A stretch of DNA of 64,000 nucleotides, from assembly GCF_042683125.1 (NCBI RefSeq), contig NZ_JBHUIY010000007.1:62001-126000 (forward strand), read 5' to 3'. The notes beneath the pieces were generated by a model. The model made no database searches. It saw only the letters and a list, made by a program, of their open reading frames with translations, and was not told the DNA's origin. This document shows, piece by piece, positions 53,256-63,585 of this stretch. The position numbers were made by a program, and so were the translations under genes. Numbering within the stretch: the stretch's first letter is position 1; each line of letters starts with the position of its first letter. This DNA is from Phaeospirillum tilakii (GTDB lineage Bacteria; Pseudomonadota; Alphaproteobacteria; Rhodospirillales; Magnetospirillaceae).

Positions 53256-54314
53256 ATGCAGGTTCACATCATCGACGACACCGTCTCCAATCTGATGCTG
53301 TTCGAACAGATCGTCCGGCGCGTGGCGGAGGAGATCGAGGTCACCTGCTATTCCGATCCCCAGCAGGCGCTGGAGGCGGCCGAGCGGGCGCTGCCCGACC
53401 TGATCCTGGTCGATTACGTCATGCCCGGCCTCAACGGCCATCAATATGTCGAGCGGGTGCGCGCCCTGCCGGGTTCGCGCGACGTGCCGATCATCATGAT
53501 CACCGCCACCACCGAACGCTCGGTGCGGCAGACCGCGCTGGAACTCGGCGTCACCGATTTCCTCGCCAAGCCGGTCGATCCCAGCGAGATGCAGGTGCGG
53601 GTCACCAACCTGCTGGCGCTCAGGCGCAGCCATCTGCGCCTGCGCGACCAGAACCGCTGGCTGGCCGAGGCGGTGCGCCAGGCCACCCGCGCCGTGCTGG
53701 CCCGCGAGGAGGAACTGGTGCTGCGGCTGGCCAAGGCGGCCGAATTCCGCGACCCGGAAACCGGCGAGCACATCCAGCGCATGGCCCATTATTCCCGCCT
53801 GATCGCCACCGGCCTCGGCCTGCCCGAGGAGGAATGCGAGCTGATCTTCAAGGCGGCGCCGATGCATGATGTCGGCAAGCTCGGCACCCCCGACGAGATC
53901 CTGCTGAAGCCCGGCCGGCTGACCGATGCGGAACTGGTGGTGATGCGCCGCCATCCCCTGATCGGCCACGCCATCCTCGACGGCAGTTCCTCCCGCCTGA
54001 TCCAGCTCGGCGCCGAGATCGCCCTGACCCATCACGAACGCTATGACGGCACCGGCTATCCCGCCGGCCTCGCCGGGGAAACCATCCCGCTGCCCGGCCG
54101 CATCGTCGCCGTCGCCGACGTGTTCGACGCCCTCACCAGCACCCGGCCCTACAAGCCGGCCTGGTCGCTGGAACGGGCCCACGCCTTCGTCAAGGACGAG
54201 ATCGGCCGCCATTTCGATCCCGGCTGCGCCACCGCTTTGCTCGCCGCCTGGACCGAGGTGCTGGCGATCCATCACCGCTTCTCCGATGCCCGGGAAGCCG
54301 CTTCGGTGCCGTGA
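53256..54314 (+). CDS. HD-GYP response regulator (RpfG-like c-di-GMP phosphodiesterase)
   Basis: A 352-residue two-domain protein. The REC domain has IDDTVSNLM at the N-terminus, phosphoacceptor Asp in LVDYVMPGLNG and Lys in LAKPVD. The HD-GYP domain has MHDVGKLGTPDEILLKPGRL near residue 204, HHERYDGTGYP near 258 and VADVFDALTSTRPYK. All expected metal ligands and the GYP triad are intact, so it should degrade c-di-GMP when phosphorylated. It is encoded next to the hybrid kinase. Confidence 0.93.
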   Translation: MQVHIIDDTVSNLMLFEQIVRRVAEEIEVTCYSDPQQALEAAERALPDLILVDYVMPGLNGHQYVERVRALPGSRDVPIIMITATTERSVRQTALELGVTDFLAKPVDPSEMQVRVTNLLALRRSHLRLRDQNRWLAEAVRQATRAVLAREEELVLRLAKAAEFRDPETGEHIQRMAHYSRLIATGLGLPEEECELIFKAAPMHDVGKLGTPDEILLKPGRLTDAELVVMRRHPLIGHAILDGSSSRLIQLGAEIALTHHERYDGTGYPAGLAGETIPLPGRIVAVADVFDALTSTRPYKPAWSLERAHAFVKDEIGRHFDPGCATALLAAWTEVLAIHHRFSDAREAASVP

Positions 54315-54316
54315 GC

Positions 54317-54433
54317 GCGGGCGCTGCCCGCGACCCGCCGGGGCGATGCCCCGGACCCCCTTTGTTTTTATCGATGAAAAAGGGTGGGGTTTGGGGAGCC
54401 CTGCTCCCCAAATGGGTGCGGGCGGTAGCCCGC
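54317..54433. repeat. Dispersed palindromic repeat, inverted pair with variant hairpins
   Basis: The forward end has GCGGGCGCTGCCCGC and CCGGGGCGATGCCCCGG. A middle with TTTGTTTTTATCGATGAAAA follows, then TTTGGGGAGCCCTGCTCCCC and the end GCGGGCGGTAGCCCGC (54418-54433). The T-rich middle may make it a bidirectional terminator between the convergent HD-GYP and modD genes. Confidence 0.75.
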
Positions 54434-54434
54434 T

Positions 54435-55283
54435 TTATGCCGGGTCGATCGAGACGGCGACGTCGCGGGGTTTGGCCCAATAAGGGGCGGAGGTGACCAG
54501 CACGTCGGCGCCAGCGCGGGCGTAGGCGGCGGCATTGTCCGCGTTGATTCCGCCGGCGGCGGCGATCGTCACCCGGCCGGCCAGGGCGTCGGCCACCTCG
54601 GCCACCGCCTCGGGGCTGAATTTTTCGAGCTGGATCACCTCGGCCCCGGCGGCGGCGGCCTCGAACGCGGCGGCGGCGTCGGTGACCTCGACCACCACCC
54701 GGCGTTCCGGGCAGGCCGCCTTCAGCCGCGCCACCGTCTCGGCCAGCGGTTGGCCGGGGAAAAAGGCGCGGTGCTCGGGGAACAGCAGCAGGCTGTCGGA
54801 CAGGCCGAGCCGGTGCGGGGTGGCCCCGCCGGCCAGGATCGCCTTGACCGCCACCGCGCGGGTGCCGGGCATCGCCTTGCGGGTGCAGGCGACCACGATC
54901 TCCGGCCGTTCGGCCCGGGCGGCCGCGACGATCGCGGCGGCGGCGCTGGCGATGCCCGAGGCGGTCTCGACCAGGGTCTGCGCCACCTTCCAGGCCATCA
55001 GCAAGGCGGCGGCGGGGCCGGTGGCGGCGAGGATTTCGGCCCCGGGCGTCAGGGCGGTGCCGCTGGCGGTCAGGCGTTCGATCCGGCCGCCGGCGCGCTC
55101 GATCAGCCGCGCCGCCTCTTCGCTGGCGCAGGCGACCATCGCGCCGCGCGCGGCGAAGCGCATCCGGCCGGGTTGGGCGCCCAGGCCAAGGCTGCGGCTG
55201 GTCAGGTCGCCATAGGGGGCGTCCTCGGCGAGGAAGTGCTCGATCTCGGCATCGGACAGGGGGAAGGGCGGGAACAGGGTCAT
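54435..55283 (-). CDS. modD: ModD protein (quinolinate phosphoribosyltransferase-like, molybdenum-associated)
   Basis: A 282-residue homologue of nicotinate-nucleotide pyrophosphorylase of the ModD branch, usually found with molybdate transport genes. Motifs: DAPYGDLTSRSLG, SGIASAAAAIVAAAR, ACTRKAMPGTRAVAVKAILAG, HRLGLSDSLLLFPEHRAFF and AAAGGINADNAAAYARAGAD. The exact reaction is not settled. modABC is not in the window. It overlaps the ATP-grasp gene upstream by 4 bp (ATGA). The link to molybdenum fits a diazotroph. Confidence 0.88.
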   Translation of the reverse strand: MTLFPPFPLSDAEIEHFLAEDAPYGDLTSRSLGLGAQPGRMRFAARGAMVACASEEAARLIERAGGRIERLTASGTALTPGAEILAATGPAAALLMAWKVAQTLVETASGIASAAAAIVAAARAERPEIVVACTRKAMPGTRAVAVKAILAGGATPHRLGLSDSLLLFPEHRAFFPGQPLAETVARLKAACPERRVVVEVTDAAAAFEAAAAGAEVIQLEKFSPEAVAEVADALAGRVTIAAAGGINADNAAAYARAGADVLVTSAPYWAKPRDVAVSIDPA

Positions 55284-56251
55284 CGCGGCTCTCCGGCGGG
55301 GGCGAACACCCGGTCGAGCGCCTCGGCATAGAGGGCGGCGGCGCGGGTATGGAAGGCGGGCGACACCCGGGCGAAGCTTTCCATCATCAGCCCGGCATTG
55401 ATCTCGATCACGGCGAGGCCGTCGGCGGTTTCGACCAGATCGATCGAGGCGACCTCGATCCCGATCGCGGCGGCGGCGGCCTCGGCCAGGGCCAGCAGCG
55501 GCGCGGCGGCGGCGGGGTCGAGCAGTTCGGGGCGGTTGCCCCAGGCGAGGTTGTGCTTCCAGCCGAGCGTCACCGTCTCGCCCCGGGCCGGCACCCGGTC
55601 GAGCCCGCCCAGCCGGCCGGACAGCGCCTCCTGCTCCAGCAGGCGGGCGGCGGCGGGCTGGCGGGCAATCTCGGCCCGCAGCAGGTCGAACAGCGGGGTG
55701 GCGCCGTCGCCGGTCAGGGCCGGGCGTTTCTTCTCATAGGCCAGCTTGCCCCGTCCGCCGACCACCACCACCCGCACCTCGCGCTCGATCGCCAGGAACG
55801 GCGACAGGCACAGGCTGCGGCCGGCGGCGAACAGCGGATGCACCGCCGCCTCCAGTTCGGCCTCGCTGCGCACCCGCTGCACCCCGATCCCGCCGGTGCC
55901 GGTGTTGGGCTTGCACACCACGTCGCCGCCGTGGCGGTGGAAATAAGCGAGCATCGGCCGCCAGTTGCCCGGCAGCGGGATGTATTCGGCCATCGCCGGG
56001 GCGTGGAACAGCAGATGTTCGACGCTGGGCAGGCCGGCCAGGGTCAGGATCTGATGGGTGGCGGCCTTGTCGTTGGCCACCTGCAACGCGGTCGAGCGGT
56101 TGAGGCCGAGATCGTAGCCGAACACGAGGTGACGGCGGCCGCCACCCTCCAGCACGAAGGCCCAATCGTCGCACAGCGGCGTCAGGGTCAGGCCGCGCCG
56201 GGCGCAATAATCGCGCAGCACCGCGACCAGGATGCGGGACTGGTTCTGCAT
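55280..56251 (-). CDS. ATP-grasp ligase-like protein cotranscribed with modD
   Basis: A 323-residue ATP-grasp enzyme, closest in pattern to the cyanophycin synthetase/RimK/glutathione synthetase group. NDKAATHQILTLAGLPSVEHL is the start of the ATP-grasp domain, VVCKPNTGTGGIGVQRVRS the glycine-rich loop, REVRVVVVGGRGKLAYEKKRP the central strands, and IDLVETADGLAVIEINAGLMMESF the metal-binding Glu-x-Asn. The ATG at 56251 follows GGAGGAAGG. The substrate is unknown; translation coupling to modD suggests a joint pathway. Confidence 0.8.
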   Translation of the reverse strand: MQNQSRILVAVLRDYCARRGLTLTPLCDDWAFVLEGGGRRHLVFGYDLGLNRSTALQVANDKAATHQILTLAGLPSVEHLLFHAPAMAEYIPLPGNWRPMLAYFHRHGGDVVCKPNTGTGGIGVQRVRSEAELEAAVHPLFAAGRSLCLSPFLAIEREVRVVVVGGRGKLAYEKKRPALTGDGATPLFDLLRAEIARQPAAARLLEQEALSGRLGGLDRVPARGETVTLGWKHNLAWGNRPELLDPAAAAPLLALAEAAAAAIGIEVASIDLVETADGLAVIEINAGLMMESFARVSPAFHTRAAALYAEALDRVFAPAGEPR

Positions 56252-56327
56252 CGGCCCTTCCTCCCCGGGGGGCGAGCGGATGGCCGGCCCCCGCCGCGCG
56301 CCGGGGCGGCGGCGGGGGCGCGGGCGG

Positions 56328-57788
56328 CTACTCGCTCTTGTAGTTGGGGGCTTCCTTGGTGATCGACACGTCGTGGACGTGGCTCTCGCGCAGGCCGGAG
56401 GCGGTGATGCGGCGGAAGGTGCAGTTGGTCTGCATCTGGGCGATGGTGGCGTTGCCGGTATAGCCCATGCCGGCGCGCAGGCCGCCGATCAACTGGTGGA
56501 TCACCGTGCCGACCGGACCCTTGTAGGCGACCCGGCCCTCGACCCCTTCCGGCACCAGCTTCAGCTTGTCGCTGACCTCGGCCTGGAAATAGCGGTCGGC
56601 CGAGCCACGCGCCATCGCCCCGATCGAGCCCATGCCGCGATAGGATTTGTAGGAGCGGCCCTGGTAGAGGAACACGTCGCCGGGGCTTTCCTCGGTGCCG
56701 GCGAACAGCGAGCCGATCATCACGCAATCGGCCCCGGCGGCGATCGCCTTGGCGATGTCGCCGGAATATTTGATGCCGCCGTCGGCGATCACCTTGACCC
56801 CGGCGGCGTGGGCGACCTCGGCCACCTCCATCACCGCCGACAGCTGCGGCACGCCGACGCCGGCCACCACCCGGGTGGTGCAGATCGTGCCCGGGCCGAT
56901 GCCGACCTTGACCGCGTCGGCCCCGGCCTCGATCAGGGCGCGGGCCGCCGCCGGGGTGGCGATGTTGCCGCCGATCACCTGGGTGCCGGGCATCGCCTGC
57001 TTGATCGCCCGCACGGTGTCGATCACGCCCTTGGAATGGCCGTGGGCGGTATCGACCACCACCACGTCCACCCCGGCCTCGACCAGGGCCTGGGCGCGGG
57101 CGAAGCCGTCGGGGCCGACCCCGGTGGCGGCGGCGACGCGCAGCCGGCCCTTGCTGTCCTTGGCGGCGGTGGGGTGGGTTTCGGCCTTCTCGATGTCCTT
57201 CACCGTGATCAGGCCGATGCAGCGGTATTCGGCATCGACCACCAGCAGCTTCTCGATCCGGTTCTGGTGCAGCAGGCGCTTGGCCTCGTCCTTGCTGACG
57301 CTTTCGCGCACGGTGATCAGCCGCTCGCGGGTCATCAGCTCGTGCACCGGCTGGGCCGGGTTGGAGGCGAAGCGGACGTCGCGGTTGGTGAGAATGCCGA
57401 CCAGCTTGCCGCTGCCGCGCTCGACCACCGGAATGCCGGAGATCTTGTGGTCGGCCATCAGCGCCAGCGCCTCGGCCAGGGTCTGGTCGGGATGGATGGT
57501 CAGCGGATCGACCACCATGCCGGATTCGAACTTCTTGACCTTGCGGACCTCGGCGGCCTGGGCCTCGATCGACAGGTTCTTGTGGATCACGCCGATGCCG
57601 CCATGCTGGGCCAGCGCGATGGCGAGGCGGGATTCGGTGACGGTGTCCATCGCCGCCGACAGCAGCGGGATGCGGAGTTCGATCGCGCCGGTCAGCGCGG
57701 TGCGGGTGTCGGCCTGGGCAGGCAGCACCTCGGACTCCGCCGGTACCAGCAGAACATCGTCGAACGTCAGCGCTTCCTTGATGATCAT
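56328..57788 (-). CDS. guaB: Inosine-5'-monophosphate dehydrogenase GuaB
   Basis: It oxidises IMP to XMP with NAD, the committed step to GMP. The protein has 486 residues: (beta/alpha)8 barrel with DGFARAQALVEAGVDVVVVD, the catalytic Cys in GIGPGTICTTRVVAGVGVPQ, the flap with YRGMGSIGAM, and two inserted CBS domains (about 95-205). It starts MIIKEALTFDDVLLVPAESE as usual. It is monocistronic. Confidence 0.97.
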   Translation of the reverse strand: MIIKEALTFDDVLLVPAESEVLPAQADTRTALTGAIELRIPLLSAAMDTVTESRLAIALAQHGGIGVIHKNLSIEAQAAEVRKVKKFESGMVVDPLTIHPDQTLAEALALMADHKISGIPVVERGSGKLVGILTNRDVRFASNPAQPVHELMTRERLITVRESVSKDEAKRLLHQNRIEKLLVVDAEYRCIGLITVKDIEKAETHPTAAKDSKGRLRVAAATGVGPDGFARAQALVEAGVDVVVVDTAHGHSKGVIDTVRAIKQAMPGTQVIGGNIATPAAARALIEAGADAVKVGIGPGTICTTRVVAGVGVPQLSAVMEVAEVAHAAGVKVIADGGIKYSGDIAKAIAAGADCVMIGSLFAGTEESPGDVFLYQGRSYKSYRGMGSIGAMARGSADRYFQAEVSDKLKLVPEGVEGRVAYKGPVGTVIHQLIGGLRAGMGYTGNATIAQMQTNCTFRRITASGLRESHVHDVSITKEAPNYKSE

Positions 57789-58059
57789 GCCACCTCCGGG
57801 GGGAAAAAGGGAACGGACCGGCGGGCGATCCCCGCGACCGCCCCCGGGGCCGAAATTCGGCAGGGAAACCCGTGTGGCGCGCCATCATACACGATCGCCG
57901 CCGCCTCTCAAGGATTCCCGGCGCGGGGGTGGGGTGATCCTGGCGCGCGGCCCGGGGCGACCCGGCCTTGTGCCCGGCCCGATCCTATCGTATAAGTTGG
58001 AGCGGGGATGAGCAGGCCGGAGCCACCGGCAGGCATGGCGATACGCCCGGGGGGCGCGC

Positions 58060-58245
58060 ATGAGACTGTTCAACGCCGTTCTCGAATGCCCCCATTGCGG
58101 GGAAAGCTGCGAGCATCGCGTGATGGTGTATGGCGACGGGACGGCGGTGGCGTGGTGCAGCGTCTGCCACAACCCCGTCGAACTGTTGGTGACCCAGTTG
58201 CGTGCCCGGCTGGCCAGCCGGCGCGGACGACAGGCAGCGGAATGA
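58060..58245 (+). CDS. Small zinc-ribbon-like protein
   Basis: A 61-residue protein. CPHCGESC in the first half and CSVCHNP in the second form a likely four-Cys zinc site; the C-terminus is basic (RARLASRRGRQ). The ATG at 58060 is used, and the TGA overlaps the lipoprotein start (ATGA), supporting translation. Function unknown. Confidence 0.65.
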   Translation: MRLFNAVLECPHCGESCEHRVMVYGDGTAVAWCSVCHNPVELLVTQLRARLASRRGRQAAE

Positions 58246-58571
58246 CCTTTACCAGATTGTTTTTTTCTCCCCTCCCGCTGGCGCTCGGGCTGGCCGGGCT
58301 GGCCCTCGCCGGCTGTAGCGCGACCTCGGTGCCGTGGCGCAATCCGTCGGTGTCGCCCGAGCAGACCCGCCACGATTATTACGCCTGCCGCCGTCAGGCC
58401 GAACGCGATTCCGGCTGGCGCGAGGAAAGCGCCTCCGGTCCGTTCCGCGATTACGACCGCCAGCAGGCCAAGGCCATCGCCGATTCCAGCCTGAAGGCCT
58501 GCATGGTCGGGCTCGGCTATCAGCCGATCGACCGGGCCGCCGCCGACCGGCCCAAGCCGGCGGCACCGTGA
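58242..58571 (+). CDS. Small lipoprotein
   Basis: A 109-residue protein with the leader ALGLAGLALAGC (lipobox LAGC). The mature part has the pattern QTRHDYYACRRQAERDSGWR, DYDRQQAKAIADSSLKACM and VGLGYQPI, with two Cys that may pair, a common pattern in short alphaproteobacterial outer-membrane lipoproteins. It is coupled on both sides by 4-bp overlaps. Confidence 0.7.
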   Translation: MTFTRLFFSPLPLALGLAGLALAGCSATSVPWRNPSVSPEQTRHDYYACRRQAERDSGWREESASGPFRDYDRQQAKAIADSSLKACMVGLGYQPIDRAAADRPKPAAP

Positions 58572-59323
58572 CCCCGGCGCCCGCCGCGCCCGACCCCGCC
58601 GCCGTTCCCGACGCCCCGTTCCTCAGCCCGGACGCGCTGCGGGCGCGGGTGCTGTACCGCGACGGGGCGGTGCTGGTGCTCGACAAGCCGGCGGGGATCG
58701 CCGTCCATGCCGGCCGGCCGGGCGACGACCATCTCGGCCGCCATCTCGACGCCCTGCGGTTCGGCATGGCCCATCCCCCTGAACTGGCCCATCGCCTCGA
58801 CCGCGACACCTCGGGTTGTCTGGTGCTCGGCCGCCATCGCCGCGCCCTGGCCCGGCTGGGCGAGATCTTCGCCCAGGGGCAGGCCGACAAGGTCTATTGG
58901 GCGGTGGTGATCGGCCGTCCCCGCCAGGAGGAGGGGGTGATCGAGCTGCGGCTGAAGAAACGCGCCGCCAGCTTCGGCTGGCGGATGGAGATCGATCCGC
59001 GCGGCGGGCAGGAGGCGGCAACCCGCTGGCGCCTGCTCGGCTGCGACGGCCGCCTGTCCTGGCTGGAATGCCGGCCCTTGACCGGCCGCACCCATCAGAT
59101 CCGCGCCCATTGCGCCGCGATCGGCCATCCGCTGGTGGGCGACCGCATCTATGGCCGGGGCACCGGCACCTTGGCCGGCGACCGGCTGGCGCTGCATGCC
59201 CGCTCGGTGACGCTGCCCTATCAGCCCGCCCATCCCCCGATCGCGGTGGAAGCCCCGGTCCCGCTCGCGCTGGCGCCCCTGCTGACCGCCTGCGGCTTTA
59301 GCGAGCCGCTTCCTCGGGGGTGA
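58568..59323 (+). CDS. RluA-family pseudouridine synthase
   Basis: A 251-residue RNA pseudouridine synthase. HRLDRDTSGCLVLGR carries the catalytic Asp; VYWAVVIGRP and LTGRTHQIRAHCAAIGHPLV GD are the other family motifs. There is no S4 domain, so an RluA/RluC-like rRNA or tRNA substrate is probable but unproven. The GTG start at 58568 overlaps the lipoprotein stop. The 3' end overlaps bolA (convergent) by 26 bp. Confidence 0.9.
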   Translation: MTPAPAAPDPAAVPDAPFLSPDALRARVLYRDGAVLVLDKPAGIAVHAGRPGDDHLGRHLDALRFGMAHPPELAHRLDRDTSGCLVLGRHRRALARLGEIFAQGQADKVYWAVVIGRPRQEEGVIELRLKKRAASFGWRMEIDPRGGQEAATRWRLLGCDGRLSWLECRPLTGRTHQIRAHCAAIGHPLVGDRIYGRGTGTLAGDRLALHARSVTLPYQPAHPPIAVEAPVPLALAPLLTACGFSEPLPRG

Positions 59324-59543
59324 GGGTCTTGAGGGCGAGCGCGTGCAGCTCCCCGCCCATCCTGTCGCCCAGGGCGGCATAAACCGCCTGATGCCGCCGT
59401 ACCGGCGACAGACCGGCGAAGCGGGGCGACACCACCCGGGCGGCATAATGATCGCCATCCCCGCGCAGATCCTCGATGGTGACCTCGGCCTCGGGCAGGG
59501 CGGCCCGGATCAGGGCTTCGATCTCGGCGGCCGGCATCGGCAT
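59298..59543 (-). CDS. BolA-family protein
   Basis: An 81-residue BolA/IbaG-type protein, with IRAALPEAEVTIEDLRGDGDHY and RHQAVYAALGDRMGGELHALALKTLT, ending in the usual helix. Such proteins act with monothiol glutaredoxins in iron-sulfur handling. AGGAGGTGAAGC precedes the ATG at 59543. No glutaredoxin gene is next to it here. It may be cotranscribed after purL, but 115 bp and a repeat lie between. Confidence 0.93.
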   Translation of the reverse strand: MPMPAAEIEALIRAALPEAEVTIEDLRGDGDHYAARVVSPRFAGLSPVRRHQAVYAALGDRMGGELHALALKTLTPEEAAR

Positions 59544-59580
59544 GCTTCACCTCCTGTCAGGGGGATGACCCCTCCGGGGA

Positions 59581-59624
59581 GGTCCAGGAACCTCAGGTTC
59601 CTGGCGGGTGCGGGCAGAGCCCGC
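59581..59624. repeat. Dispersed palindromic repeat, single inverted copy with variant inner hairpin
   Basis: CCAGGAACCTCAGGTTCCTGG, then GCGGGCAGAGCCCGC (59610-59624). It lies downstream of the minus-strand purL. Confidence 0.75.
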
Positions 59625-59658
59625 CTCCCTTTTTTCCTCTCCCCGTCCGGGTTCGCTG

Positions 59659-61856
<2,198 letters not shown>

Positions 61857-61860
<4 letters not shown>

Positions 61861-62546
61861 GACAGGGCCTCCACCAGGGACTCGAACATCGTCTTGCCGT
61901 CGGACCCGCCGAGCAGGTCCTCGGCCAGCCGCTCGGGATGCGGCATCAGGCCGAGCACGGTGCGGCCGGGATTGAAGACGCCGGCGATGTTGTTGCGCGC
62001 GCCGTTGGGATTGCTGGCGTCATCGACGCTGCCGTCGGCGCCGCAATAGCGGAAGGCGACCTGACCCTGGTCCTCGATCGCCGCCAGGGTGGCGTCGTCG
62101 GCGAAGAAATTGCCCTCGGCATGGGCGATCGGCATCCGCACCACCTGACCGGCGGCGTAGCGGTTGGTGAAATCGGACCGTTCGGTCTCGACCTTCAGCC
62201 AGACGTCGCGACAAATGAAGCGCAGGTCGCGGTTGCGCATCAGCGCGCCGGGCAGCAGCCCGGTCTCGGTCAGGATCTGGAACCCGTTGCAGATGCCGAG
62301 GACGCGGACGCCCTTCTCGGCGCGGGCCTTGACCTCGCGCATCACCGGCGATTGCGCCGCCATCGCGCCGCAGCGCAGGTAATCGCCATAGGAGAAGCCG
62401 CCCGGCACCACGATCAGATCGAGGTCGGGCAGGGTGGTGTCACGGTGCCACACCATCAACGGGCGGCGGCCCAGGCTGGCTTCCAGCGCCACCGCGACGT
62501 CACGGTCGCAGTTGGAGCCGGGGAAAACGATGATCGCGGCTTTCAA
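61857..62546 (-). CDS. purQ: Phosphoribosylformylglycinamidine synthase glutaminase subunit PurQ
   Basis: A 229-residue class I glutamine amidotransferase. The catalytic Cys is in GICNGFQILTE and the His/Glu in MPHPERLAED. The start is TTG at 62546, giving the normal LKAAIIVFPGSNCDRD N-terminus and preceded by GAAGG; no ATG fits. purS, which often precedes purQ, is not upstream here. Confidence 0.95.
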
Positions 62547-63018
62547 GGGCGATGCCTTCGCGCAAGTGGGATCGAGGCTCTGGTTTACCCCGGATGCGCC
62601 CGGGTTTCCAGACGCTTGAACAGGGAAGGGCGGGGGAGACGCGAAGAGGGCGCCGTCCGGGCAGGACGGCGCCCTCCTCTTGTCGGCCGGGAGAGGGGCG
62701 GATGGCGCCGCGGGCAGCGGCTCCGCCACCGTCGCGGGGGGTTGGGGATGGGCGGGGATCCCCCGGGACGGCTTCTCCGGCGGCGGTGCGGACCTTCGTT
62801 CAACACGCATCCGATACACCTGTCACAGATCATAATCAAAGTCGTTAAAAAACGGCAACAGAAAATAGAGCAGATGTTCGGGCGTTTCTGGCGACGTTAT
62901 TGGTCATTATTTGAATAGAAACTTGATAAAATTTTACGCAAATTCTCCCTCTTGCCTCCGCCCCGGCCCGGCGCGACGATGACGCCCCGTAATTGGCGGA
63001 GCGGAGAGGGCAGCGAGG
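62547..63018. other. Intergenic region upstream of purQ and the DUF192 gene
   Basis: No gene is visible. Near purQ lies a strong hairpin (62646-62676). The part from about 62810 to 62945 is distinctly AT-rich (TTAAAAAACGGC, TTGATAAAATTTTACGC) and probably holds divergent promoters for purQ and the DUF192 gene. No purS frame was found on either strand. Confidence 0.45.
62646..62676. terminator. Strong hairpin in the purQ leader
   Basis: A perfect 13-bp stem (62646-62658 with 62664-62676, five-base loop). It is 100 bp upstream of the purQ start in the minus direction, so it may be a leader attenuator or the terminator of an unseen short transcript. Confidence 0.5.
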
Positions 63019-63531
63019 ATGGCGCAACGGGGATGGATTCGGGCGGTGGGGCTGGCCCTGCTGGTGGCGCTGGGGCTGGCCGGCCCGGCCGAGGCCGCGC
63101 CGGCGGCGGCCGAGCCGGCGACGGTGCGGTTCGAGCGCGCCCCGGTGGCGCTGCTGACCGCCGACGGCCGCCGGGTGGTGATCAACGCCGAGCTGGCGAC
63201 CAGCCCGGCCCAGCTCGAACAGGGGCTGATGTTCCGCACCGCCCTGGCCGCCGATGGCGGGATGCTGTTCGATTTCGGCGCGCCGCGGATGGTGGCGATG
63301 TGGATGAAGAACACCTTGATTCCGCTCGACATGTTGTTCATCGACGCCACCGGCACGATCCGCTACATTGAGGAGAACGCCCCGCCGCACTCACTTGAGC
63401 CGCGCGGCCCGGCCTTGCCGGTGCGGGCGGTGATGGAGCTGGCCGGCGGCAGCGCGCGGCGGCTGGGGCTGCGTCCGGGCGATCGGGTCGAGCATCCCAT
63501 TTTCGCCGCCGCGCCGATGAGTTTTCGGTAA
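63019..63531 (+). CDS. DUF192-family periplasmic protein
   Basis: A 170-residue protein with a signal peptide (about 1-26, ending PAEAA) and a DUF192 domain: LATSPAQLEQGLMFRTALAA, MLFDFGAPRMVAMWMKNTLI, PLDMLFIDATGTI and VMELAGGSARRLGLRPGDRV. The biochemical function of this family is not known to me. The ATG at 63019 follows a purine-rich GAGAGGG. It is followed 54 bp later by a transglycosylase-like gene. Confidence 0.92.
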   Translation: MAQRGWIRAVGLALLVALGLAGPAEAAPAAAEPATVRFERAPVALLTADGRRVVINAELATSPAQLEQGLMFRTALAADGGMLFDFGAPRMVAMWMKNTLIPLDMLFIDATGTIRYIEENAPPHSLEPRGPALPVRAVMELAGGSARRLGLRPGDRVEHPIFAAAPMSFR

Positions 63532-63585
63532 CTTTTTTCTGCTACGTTCGTTTAAGTCGCAGCAGGAACCGAGGGGCGCCCGCCG

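Noticed and set aside
50424..54275. Minus-strand open frame of more than 1,200 codons opposite the hybrid kinase and HD-GYP genes
   Set aside because: It is a shadow of GC-rich coding DNA: composition is Gly/Arg/His/Gln-rich with no domain, and the plus strand carries clear kinase motifs.
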